64,000 nucleotides of DNA from Amphirosellinia nigrospora (taxonomy: Eukaryota; Ascomycota; Sordariomycetes; Xylariales; Xylariaceae), in contig SCHM01000002.1 in assembly GCA_004123355.1 (NCBI GenBank), positions 9,025,569 through 9,089,568 on the forward strand, given 5' to 3'. Position numbers and translations under genes: made by a program. Shown here one piece after another: positions 10,709 to 21,464 of this stretch (position 1 is its first letter; every line of letters starts with the position of its first letter). The notes beneath the pieces were generated by a model. That model searched no databases. It had not been told where the DNA came from and saw only the letters and a list, made by a program, of their open reading frames with translations.

Positions 10709-11864
10709 ACACACTAGGAGGCGAGATTGTTGATGGGTAGTTCTACAAGGGGCAGGACCCACCACACAACTTCCCCTTCACAACATCACAACAATAATCA
10801 CACACAGCTCGTATACGTGCAGAATTCGCACCCACCCTTCCACCCTATTACTTACTTGCGTTGTTTATATTTTTGCTTTAGTTTATTGTTTAATTTTGCG
10901 TTGTTTTATTTGTTATTATCTAGCTTTTGCTATAGTGTGGGCAGTTTCGAGCCAGTTTTCGTAGCTCAGAATCGCCGGATTCGTACTTAAGGGTTACTAT
11001 ATACTAAGTACCCCTTAATACTGATTCGCTACGAAAACTGACCGAAAAGGCTTACGCCCCTCCCAATACAAGTTACCTATATAATTCCTGTGTGTGTGCC
11101 TGTGTGTGTTGTAGACAGAGTTGTTTACTTTCTTATTACGTATGAAAATCCATGAAGCTGGCACGAACAGATCGACCAGGAAGATGTATTAAAGTGTGTG
11201 CACCTATTCAACTGTACCTTCCGTGTTTTCCTTTTCCCTTTCTTAATATACTCTTTCCCACCTATGTAGCTGTTACTTGAATTCACATTGATATTGTCTG
11301 ACGTAGTGCATTGATTTCCAGCTTCCCACAATCCTCTACGTGCCTGCTGCTCTAACTCGATTCCTGGTGACGCCTTATATCGCAGGACATTAGTGACCAC
11401 CTTGTCCATAAGTAAACAGTGCCCGTCAACCCAATGCTACGCGATTATCATTAATGCATGTGTCTCAATGATCAACACAAGTCAGTTTCCAACACACACT
11501 AATAATATTTCTCAAATAACATCGAGGGCTTGTATTAGCCAGTTTAACAACGATAGAATACCAGTTGTTAGTCTACAACACAATATTCTTCTCTTTTTTG
11601 AACAAAACAACGAGGCACGTCGTTTTTATACGAGCAACACACCATCAATACTTATCGTCTACCATCCCGGAGATGTTCCACCAAGAACTTCTTTAGGATA
11701 ATAACCCATCTATCAACACACAGTACGTAAGGCTTATCATTGTAAGAGACGAGATACTAACATTGTGTAGGTATAAGACAACGTGTATACGACCTGCAGA
11801 CGCGATCAGAAATAGACTGCCCACAGCACAAATTCTGCCTCGAAACACTTGCACAATCTTCACA
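10709..11864. other. Intergenic with a hairpin repeat
   Basis: AT-rich spacer of about 1.15 kb. It holds the hairpin described separately at 10953-11040 and a short GT-rich tract near 11090-11112. The open frames here have no recognisable similarity. Confidence 0.4.
10953..11040. repeat. 88-base imperfect hairpin with terminal inverted repeats
   Basis: The ends CAGTTTTCGTAGC and GCTACGAAAACTG are perfect 13-base inverted repeats. Inside, a second complementary pair (TTAAGGG and CCCTTAA) flanks an AT-rich centre, so nearly the whole element can fold. Size and form resemble a tiny MITE, but no coding partner, second copy or clear target duplication is visible in this window. Confidence 0.6.
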
Positions 11865-12685
11865 ATGTCTCAACCGGCCGAGCCTACGACAGGCGAACAA
11901 GAAAGGGCGGATCATGCCGTCAACGCGGCAGATGTTCAAGAGGTTGTGACGACACAGGTGCAGCAGACAAGCACGGCTCCATCCGGATTTTTTTATTTGC
12001 CTCCCGACATCCGCAACAGGATTTACGACTTTGTCTTCGTCTCAAAATATCCAATCTACCTCGTTCGCATCAACATGATTAATGACATTACTACTGAGCC
12101 TCTCCAGATTTTCTCTGGGCCTGGTTGCAAATCAAGATTCTATCCGTGGTCATGGGCGGAAATGATCAAGCAACTGCCTATAAACCGAACGTTTTGCAAG
12201 GAGGCCACGGGAATCTTATACGGCCGAAACTATTTTATTGCAGACGACCATGACATGGCAATCCTAAAAGAGATCCTCACGAGGATGGGCCCTAATAGAG
12301 CCTCTCTGCTGTCCCATATACGCATTAATTTTCCTCTGATTGATATCGAATCCGGCCCTCAGGGCAAGTGAGACTGCGGCAGGAAGCGTTAGACCAATTG
12401 AGGATGGTTAAAGAGTGTTGCCCCAGGCTTGTTACGGTTGCGTTTCAAACGCTCATTCTCCTTCCTATTTCAGGCTACATTTTTTCTATCAAAATGGAAC
12501 CCAATGTCCTCCGCGAGTATTTTGGTTTAATCGACAAGGAGCTAAAAACGATCGAAACTTTGACGGTGGTTCGCGTCCTGCGCAACCACACGGCCAGATG
12601 GGCCGAAGTAGAGAAACGGGTGGGAGAGGCCATGAAAGATTTCAGATGGGTGATCTGTGATCCTAGTTGGTGGTGGTGGTCGTGA
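11865..12685 (+). CDS. F-box / 2EXR-like protein, unknown function
   Basis: About 273 residues. After a Gln/Thr-rich N-terminus comes FFYLPPDIRNRIYDFVF, the LPPE-x-RN-x-IY motif of a very large fungal family, followed by the usual INRTFCKEATGILYGRNYF element. These proteins are often near-identical in layout and of unknown role. The frame stops at 12371 (tga) and continues one frame over with VRLRQEALDQLRMVKECCP; one missing base near 12366 explains it. The C-terminus ends in an odd run of tryptophans (SWWWWS). The start is the ATG at 11865; earlier in-frame sequence looks non-coding. Confidence 0.65.
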
Positions 12686-13727
12686 CGAATGAGATAAACC
12701 GACCCAGCGTGGAAGTAAGGACAAGACATGCGCTGGTAGCTATTAACCCAACCCGCTGTCCCTTTTCAATTGTAGAATTGGGCACAAGTTGGTTGACGTC
12801 GTCGTCACATGAGTGGGAGATATAGCTGTGAGATAGTATCACACAGTATTTCCATAGCGCGATAGGCTTAGAACAGTTGTGAACGAGTCGGTACCGCCAA
12901 ACCTTACGATGTTATAGGCACGTTACTTTGTACAATGAGTGAAGACTGTCATACACAATGACTAGATAGTTATCAAAGATCATGATCTTGCACTATATTC
13001 TTATTCTAACAGGTGGCAGAGTCCTCTTATATATCTCTTTTTATAGGTGTGTCATGCTGTGTCACAAGACAGGAGAGAAATTGTACGTAGAGTATATTAC
13101 TTTACTCTTAGTTTTGATCCGTGATGAGCAAGCATCAATATCCTTGCTCCGCAAATAGTTCTTAATATACTTGGGTAACAGTGGGCATAACCAACAACGT
13201 CCCGGATATGGGCCATGACCTTGACTGCCCGAAGATCTGCCAAAGGGGATTTTCTACATGAAATCTGAAAGCTTTTGCCCTGCCATAGTCAACATGATCC
13301 ACTTCGACGCGGCCCCTCCAAGTCTGAACATTATCTCTTGCCCAGCCAGCATATACAATGTCAGTGACTTAGCATCCAGCAAGCCAATTTCTCGCATGGA
13401 AAACACTAATCAGCGGCTAAGTACGAGTGAGATAAATTATTGGGTTCCGATCGTGAGGAGAAAAGACCAACTGCCGTAAAACACGATGGATAGCAATCCT
13501 TAAAAGTGGAGGCCCGTAGAAGGGGTACTACAGCGCAACTGGGTATATCAGAATCGATAGAATCAGAGAACCGCGCCCATAGTTGTAAGCACAACCGAGG
13601 CGTACAAAATTAATGTCGGCAAACCTGCCAGTTATGCCGTCGTATACTCTTGCCCGCAAAACAATCCGCCCATGGCAAGGGCGTGGGGCGTGTCAGACGG
13701 GCGAGAAGAAGGAAGGGAATGGATCTA
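12686..13727. other. Intergenic, no gene seen
   Basis: About 1 kb between the 2EXR-like gene and the 3' end of palI. Only short, unsupported ORFs. Confidence 0.4.
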
Positions 13728-16027
13728 TCAGGGGCCAGGATAGGCACTCCCGGGTATCGTACTGCCTCCTCTCCCACCCCCTCTAGAAGGATTAGCTGAG
13801 CCTCCGCGACGGCCTGGTAGCTGGAAGTCTGGGTTGCTGTTGAGAATGTTCACATCATTGCGGTTGACTGGCCTCCGCGGTGGCATTTGTTGGTTATACC
13901 CTTGGCCAGGGGGAGGGTTCCAACGAGGGTTTACGCCTCGTTGCGAGACCGAAGTGAACCCCGAGCGTTCAGATATGGTAGGACTCCGTGCGCCTGGAGC
14001 GAGATGAGGGTCGTCGAAGCCTGCGGGTGCCTCCTGTGTCGTCTGTTGGGCCCTGGGCGATGGCTCAGCGAACCGTGGATCGATATCCTCATAGTAATTT
14101 CCTCCATTCAAGGTCACTGGAGGTGGTGATCGTGTATTGCCGTTAGGCTCCTGAGGGCCAGATGATAAATGGCGAGTAGATGGAGCGTTCGGAGAAGCAC
14201 GACCGGGTTCTTGGTTCCAAGCCTGGCGTGGAGGAACATACTGTCTGCACTGGTGTTAAAATCTCTAGAATGTGTGCATTCGCGTGAGTACCTACTCGTC
14301 TTGACGATATTTGCTTTGCTCGCCCGCCGCCGCATCGTGCTTGAGCTGACTGTCCTGGCCTCCTGTAAAGCAAGCATACCAGCAACATCGGTGTCACTGT
14401 CTCTTATACGGTTGTTGAATTGGCCAAAGCCTGCAGGTGATTGGGCCGGGCTGCCCGTTGTAGCATCCATTTCCACAGCTTGACCCACTGCTCCTGACGT
14501 CGGGAGGTTGGTTCCTGGCAAAGGAGGTGGCGATTCCGCGCGTGGTAGGTCGTTGGGGTCGTCAGGGCGGTACGGCTGGTAACCACCTGTATTCGTGACG
14601 CCTGTAGATATACTAGGCATAGAAGGGTTGTCGTCATACGGAGCTCTAGGGGGCGCTGGAGACACTTGTCGTCCAGGTCCATAGGCCGCATACCCTCCAG
14701 GAGGAGGGGTTCTCCCGTCATAAAGTGCTCCACCTGCGTAGCCCGGAGGTGGTGTTCTTCCACCCCGCATGCCGCCGTTGTAGCCTCCACGCGGACCAAG
14801 GCCACCTCTTCCATTAGGTCCCGGTCCGTATGGGCCTCGACCTGGAGGTCCGTACGCACCCCTTCCGTTTGGTGCGCCACCATACCCACTCCGTCCATTT
14901 GGTGGTGGGCCATAACCACCACCGTACATCCCTCGACCGTTGCCACCACGTCCTCTATAGCCTCCTGGCGGGCCACCACGTCCTCTCCCGTCCATGCGTT
15001 CCATAGAAGGACCGCGTCGCATTCCATACGCGTCGGGCGGTTGCGTTAACGGATTCCCATATGGATCAGATGGTAACGTTTGTGTTGACCCGGACAATGA
15101 CCGACGATTGTTCGGTAGATCCGAAACACTCATGTCCAGTGGCGCGTTATTTGGAGATCTTTCAGATGGTGTACGAGCTGTTAACGGAATTCTTTCATCG
15201 CTACTGCGGTCATCCCGCTTCTCATAAGTCGCAAAGGAAGGCAATTTATCGCTGGGTCCATTTGCCCCGCTGACACTCGGGACCGTAGGCTGAAGATTTG
15301 AAGCAACAACGGAGGTAGACTCTTGCTGGGCCTGACGATTATAATAGTTCTCGCCGCTCATCTCGGCATTCTCTGCGATTCGCTTCTTTCGTGCTTTCCT
15401 ACCAACAAGAGTACGACGCATAGCGCAAGAAACGATAAAACTCAGGAAAACCAGAATCGTAGCGGCAAGCACCAACCATGTGCCCCAGGCCAAATGAGGC
15501 ACGAATAGAAGGACGTCAATAAGAAATGCCAAAAGACAAACAAGAAATGTGAGAATACCGAAAATGAAAAGACCGCACAAGTAGCGGGATGAATGTGAAG
15601 GTGAATGGAAGTGAGCTACAGCCGCCATGATGAACATGATGAGCGTAAGCAGGGCAGCCACAGGATGCACTATGAGAATCGCCGACAATCTTGTGCGCGT
15701 CGCGGATGGGAGATCGAACGAGGAGGAGGAGGAAGGGGCAAAGATTGCTGACAGAATATTAGCGACGTCTGCTCAAGATGACAGGATTCTAACTGGCATG
15801 AAAACCGGAAAGCTAATAGACATACAGGTGTCATATCCTATCTCTATCGGGCTACATTGGTCCCCTTTACAGTATCCAAATACCCCAAAGTTTACCACTC
15901 CTCCATTGTCGGGCTTGTAGACACCAAGGGGTATAGCCTTGATGATTGGCGTGGAAAGCACGGAGAGGAGCAACAGGGCGAATGCCACAAACAGCAATAT
16001 CGCCAGCGGCGTTGCTGGCCGCAGCAT
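13728..16027 (-). CDS. palI: pH-response regulator PalI/Rim9
   Basis: Plasma-membrane component of the Pal/Rim ambient-pH pathway, helping place the PalH/Rim21 sensor. Exons 15826-16027, 14292-15747 and 13728-14244 join in phase to 724 residues with no frame problem. The start MLRPATPLAILLFVAFALLL is a membrane segment; a short extracellular loop with FGVFGYC and CSPIEIGYDT follows, then three more membrane segments (ILIVHPVAALLTLIMFIMAA onward) and the conserved CAMRRTLVGRKARKKRIAEN. The long cytosolic tail is very rich in Gly, Arg, Pro and Tyr (about residues 260-420). It ends in a block including NYYEDIDPRFAEP, typical of PalI C-termini. One of the cleanest genes in the window. Confidence 0.93.
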
Positions 16028-19000
16028 GACGACGGCTTGTCAGCGCGCTGACCTTTGGCTAGTCGCAACGCCAAAAACGATGTCGTCGGGTGGTGGAATG
16101 CGAGACAAAGCTGGAGTAGATGTTGTCGTCACGGAAGCTGCGATGCGCGCGGATTTTGAGGTGTGATGCTGGAGAATCCGAGTATTGTCGACGGCAACAT
16201 GTGCAGCGCCTATCTTTCCTAAAGGATATACAAGAATGGTATCAAGTGGTTGGTTTACTGGTCGGTCGAAGCGCGAATACTCGTCGTTGAAAAATGCGAT
16301 TGTTCCACCTCGTACATCGGCGACAACGTTGCTCAATACCTCGAATACCTGCTGGGAATTAAAAGATGAAAAGTAGCAGGTATGCTGTAAATAGTTGGTT
16401 ATACAAATGCGAACTCCGGAAACGAATGACGAATGGCGAGTGAAGAGGAGGCGGCAACAATTACGAATGGAAGTGGCGGGCGTGCAACATTGATTGGTGG
16501 CAGTGCTGGCCTTGACCAGGTGAAAGGTTAAAGAAGGCGGTTTCAACTGCGATGTGGGAGAGGCAAGCCTACCTGGAAGAGGGACTGGATGGGGGAGGAT
16601 TGGATTGCTTGATTGATACCTCACTAGAATGGGGAGAATGGGGTGGGCATTGAGTGGATTCTACATGTACTATGTAGGTACCTACACTAGAGCCGGGGGC
16701 AGCTTTGTTAGGTATACTCGCGGACCTTGAGCAGTAGGTACCTAACTTTGCCTGCCGTACTCACAGTACAGGTACAGTAACGGTAGTGGAGTTCGGGGGG
16801 TCGAGAAACCGGGGCGCCCATGCAAATGACTACCTAGGCTTGGAGTATCCGCACTGTACCTGCAGGGAGGTATTCTGTGCATATGCGGGTGTTAGACGCT
16901 ACTGGCTATACCAGATTTTACAGTGTATATCGAAGCATGGTCGAGACCTAGGTATACTTACATGGCTTATCGCCCACAAGGACGGGAGCCTGGCCTCTTT
17001 TCTCGCGTGGGCCTAGCAAACAAGTATACGTAAAGCCACCCGCTCTATATGTAGATAGATCCTCACTGATTTTAATCTTACTGATCGAGCTACAATTGAT
17101 CAGGTAGTCACATTTTCTTCTTTGTTGTAGACATGGTACGGGAGCGTATAGATATTTTCGGTTCACAGTAGCCTTTCCTTTATAACTAGTTCTATTTGCT
17201 GTCTTTGACTGTGAATGGTTCATCTCGGCTGGAATGTAATAAAAGAGACTTCAAATTGGTTCGTTAATTGAAACAGCGGCCATGGTTTTCAGTAGGTAGG
17301 TACCTACCGACTGCCCCTTCACTCCGGGGAATGAGCTCCGGCGAACTGAACCTTTCGGATGGACAGTGCGCCGGATATGAATATATAGTACGAAATAAAG
17401 CGTTTAAATGCTACACTAGGTAGTACAGCTGAACTCTATGAGGTACCTGGAATCTATATCACAACGAGTTGTATAATGGACCTTATGCGCTGCTTCGGTA
17501 AATAGACTATTTATTGTGGCCTAGCACTTCGATGCCACTAATGATAGTTGAAATGAGACATGTAACAAAAAGGGGAAGGTCAACGAACATGTTGAACTTG
17601 TAATCCGATAGACTACCGGTAGCTAGCCCGAAAGTGCGGGAATTCTCGACCGAGTAGTGTAGGTACACGTGCAAGTCCGGTTGCGATTGAAGACTCTAAG
17701 ATTTGCCCACCAATTAGACAGACAACTTTTCGGGTGCCAAAACAAGCGAATCATATCATTCTCTCTACACGACTGTGGGAGATTGGTAGATTGAAGGGCT
17801 GGGAAGACAAAGCAGAGTTGCGTCCATAGGAACTGCCCTGCCACAGAGTATCAAGTAGCATTTATGATATCACATCCACGTACTTATATAGTCCCATCCG
17901 AGGTTACGATAATAGAATTGAACTCATACTACGTAACTCTGCGTATCGAAGTCGTTCCGATTCGCGTCATTGATCACTGAACATGTTGGGTTCGCTTTTG
18001 AATCCGAAATCAAGCCCCGCGCCTTGCGTCACGTCGAACGACAGGGGCTCGAGTCGTTTATCAAAACACGAAAAACTACCTACCGTGGGTATGTGCTAAC
18101 TATGCACGGTCTCAATCTTACAAAGGCCGGATTTGCGGCTAGTTATCGCCTCAGAATGTCAAAAGTTCATACTACGTACGGAAGTTGCTTGTTAAATTAG
18201 TATGTGTATGTACGTATGGCGTTACAATTACCTATTCGCAAGCACTACCTATCTAACTGCCCTTGATCTGGAGCTACGATCAAGTGACAAGTCAGAAACA
18301 CGTCTGCAAACCTAAATGCAGGGCCATGCTTAGAGGTTTGTGCTAACATGACACCAAGAGTCAGCTACCTATATGCCTTATCATCTGTCCTGTAGTAGAG
18401 TGTAGGCTTTACTAAATGTACGTCATTCTGGTTGAGCTAAGTACCTAATGTAACACTGTGCATTGGATAGTTACATGTAAATGCTTAATCTGTTCAGTGA
18501 TCGGTGTGTTGTCTATTGGCGCCAACGTATACCTAGACACATCGGGTGTATTCTCAAACCTCAGATGTCAAACCTTGGTATCACATTGTAACGCGAAGGA
18601 CCCTGTAACACTTCGGTCCATACATCAAGCCTTGTCAGGTGCCAGTCCAACCCTAATGAGTGTGTCTACTTACCCACCTACCGAGGTTGGCAATGTTTGT
18701 TATTTTGCGACTTCTTGTTAGATGGGGAATGAGAGATGACGAGCTGCATACATAACTTATGTGGTACAACTGATGATAACCTAATATTATTTACGGAAAC
18801 CCCAGTAAGGCAGATGCCTCCCTAGAACTAAGGAAGAACCGCAACAATACTCACCTCTGGTATACTAAGTAGGTAGTCTCCTTGAATTCACGGTATCGAT
18901 AGCAAGGAACCCCGGTGGTTCCCGGAAATGGAATATATCGCCTACCACGAGCTCCTCGGATTTCCTTTAACCATTGCCCACTAAACCGATTAGATGCATT

Positions 19001-19532
19001 ATTTAGGTAGTCAATTTTGAGCCTCTCGCACCAGTAAAAGTTAAATAGATGGTTAGGTAGGTAGGTAGCTCCAGGATTCCCCGGTGTATCGCGGACTTAC
19101 GGGCGCGGGCATTGTCGGCCCCGAGATCCCAGCGACCCAAGCCTGTGGAACACCATTCGAACAAAATCGTCATTGGTCTATCATTCTCCATGAAAGCTTC
19201 TATGTACTTACCCTCCGTCGCATACGGAACCCCGAGCATCAATAAACATTACGAGATGCGCATATTTGTCTTTGCTTTCTTTGTATATTTACTACGATAG
19301 CTAGAGTATGACCTGTGCCGCCACGGAGCATCGGCCACCGCACGTTCCCTCCTCGAGCTCGGAGGCTCAGTTTTCCACCTCATCCGACAACCCAAGCTGC
19401 GTCAAAGACTCATCATAGCGCCATAACGTGGTGAGATATGCTACGCGCGCCGATTGCGCGCCACTGCGCCCGCCATGCGCCGTCACGATTCTGCTCTGCT
19501 GGCCGCCTGGGCGTCCGACGGTTAGATCCCAC
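16028..19532. other. Long intergenic region with TAGGTACCTA palindromes
   Basis: 3.5 kb without a recognisable gene. An ORF antisense to nothing known (16040-16624, minus, ending next to palI) is probably palI leader or promoter. The region is marked by TAGGTACCTA motifs, including exact palindromes at 16674-16685, 16735-16744 and 17295-17308, and a TAGG tandem run near 19053-19067. The last 300 bases are GC-rich and lead into the ABC1 kinase gene. Confidence 0.45.
17295..17308. repeat. GGTAGGTACCTACC palindrome (one of a dispersed set)
   Basis: Perfect 14-base palindrome. Sister copies of the core TAGGTACCTA occur at 16674-16685 and 16735-16744 and near 61889-61898; tandem TACC units occur at 50245-50271 and 57389-57408. 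The motif appears only between genes here. Its role is unknown; it could be a binding site or simply a common low-complexity unit of this genome. Confidence 0.6.
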
Positions 19533-21464
19533 ATGAATCTCTCGCGAGGACGCATCCCACTCCGGCGGGGTATGCAAACCCAGAACACGCCTTTCGAGCC
19601 CCTACGTCCACCATCCCCGTCATCCCTTGGCCAACCCCAAGCAGCACGACAGTTCAAGCGGAGTCGGAGATGGGGTCGGCGTCTACTGATCCTCGGCGCT
19701 GTGACGGGGGGTTATACCTGGTCGACCGGATCGTATTTGCGTCGGGAGTCGGACGCTCGCTACTCACTTTTGGGACGGGTCTCTTTGTGGCGCTTGATTA
19801 TAAGGTCAACTTCCGCCCCGAGCCAATTACAGGTGGTACAATTGAGGACCTGCATCGACGGAGTGCCGAGCGGCTTTTCGAATTGTTGAGAGCAAATGGC
19901 GGGCTATATCTCAAGATTGGGCAGGCTATTGCTATGCAGAGTGCGGTCTTGCCACCCGAGTTCCAGAAAATGTTTGCCCGCATGTTTGACGATGCGCCGC
20001 AGGATAGCTGGAAGGATGTTGAGAAAGTCATCCGCAAAGACTTTGGCGGGAAGAGCCCTGAAGAGGTTTTTGGGGTGAGCTTCACGGGTGAGGAGGGGAA
20101 GGGACTCATGGAACGACGAGCGCGGGCGAGCGCGAGTGTTGCGCAGGTTCATTGGGCGAGGCTACCTGATGGTAGAGAGGTCGCAGTGAAGATCCAGAAG
20201 CCGGAGATCGCAAAACAGGTTGGCTGGGACTTGTGGGCTTTCAAGGTTGTCATGCGCGTATATACGTGGTGGTTCGATCTTCCGATGTACTCCATCGTCC
20301 CGTTCATTACCGAGCGCCTAATGCTCGAAACAGATTTTGAAGCGGAGGCGAGGAATTCGGAGGTAATGCGCAAACTAGTTGAGTCGGAACCAACCCTCAA
20401 GGGCAGGGTCTATATCCCTCAGGTTTACCCAGAGTTCACCACGAAGCGAATTCTGGTCACAGAATGGATAGAGGGCGTACGGCTCTGGGACAAGGGCGCT
20501 ACCACAGGACGCTGGCTTGGCGGGTATGGCAACGGGTCGGCTGGCGTTCACGGTCAGAAGCTGAATCTTACCCCAGCAGACATACAAGCCGCACACGGGG
20601 AGCTACAGCAGAATTCATTCAAAGAAAAGCTGAAACCCGAGCGCGAAGATTGGAAAGGGCGGAATGGTAAAGGCGGCTTAGGTCTCTCAAGCAAAGATGT
20701 AATGACTACGATGGTGGACCTGTTTTCAGCACAGATCTTCAAATGGGCGTTGTGCACTGCGATCCGCACCCGGGTAACATCTTTATCCGTCGCCTACCAT
20801 CTGGCAAGCCCGAAGTCGTCCTCATTGACCACGGCCTCTACGTTTACATGACGCCCAAGTTCCGGCAGCAGTATGCCCTCTTCTGGAAGAGCCTGATGAC
20901 GTTTGATAATGGGACGATTGCGGACATATCTGAACAGTGGGGTATCAAGGCTCCGGATCTCTTCGCAAGCGCAACACTCATGCGCCCTTACGAAGGCGGT
21001 GACGGGTCTACCAAGCGTTCGTTGACCAAGGAGCTGTCTGGCAAACGAAAGCCGAACGACATTATGAGATGCAGCAGCGCATGAAGCAAGGCATTCGCGA
21101 TTGTCCTTGCGGACGAGGACAAATGGCCCAAGGAACTCATATTTATTGGCCGTAACATGCGTATCGTGCAAGGAAACAACCAATTCATGGGATCACCCGT
21201 CAATCGTGTGAAAATGATGGGGAACTGGGCTAGCGCCAGTCTGTTCCAAGCTCCAGATCTACCACTGCGAGAGCGCTTTTTCTACGCCTGGCGACATCTG
21301 CTCTTTAAGACCGTCCTGTTCGTTACGGATATTGCGTTCTACACTTTCAAGGTCCGGCAATGGTTTGGGCTTGGGGTGGCATGGAAGATGAGGTGGAAAA
21401 AAGAATGCAGGTTATGGCAAAGGATTTCGGCGTTGAGTTACAGCATGAGGTGTTTGAGGGTTAA
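19533..21464 (+). CDS. ABC1/ADCK atypical kinase, Mcp2-type, mitochondrial
   Basis: About 644 residues. The start MNLSRGRIPLRRGMQTQN looks like a mitochondrial presequence and is followed by RRWGRRLLILGAV, a likely membrane helix. The ABC1 core is clear: LYLKIGQAIAMQSAVLPPEF (KxGQ motif), ASASVAQVHWARL, the VAVKIQKP lysine, VTEWIEG, VVHCDPHPGNIFI and the VLIDHG metal-binding motif. Mcp2/ADCK1-type proteins act in mitochondrial lipid homeostasis. Five one-base shifts break the frame: missing G at G6 19706-19711, GGG 20745-20747, GG 21040-21041 and G4 21373-21376, and an extra T at 21101-21102. Correcting all five gives continuous family sequence ending ELQHEVFEG. An intron-free gene with no other damage, so read error is favoured. 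Confidence 0.85.

Noticed and set aside
14404-15027. 207-codon minus ORF in another frame of palI
   Set aside because: Frame shadow of the low-complexity PalI tail; the true frame joins three exons and aligns with PalI.
16040-16624. 194-codon minus ORF upstream of palI
   Set aside because: No start context, no recognised domain and no coding-like conservation; more likely leader or promoter of palI.
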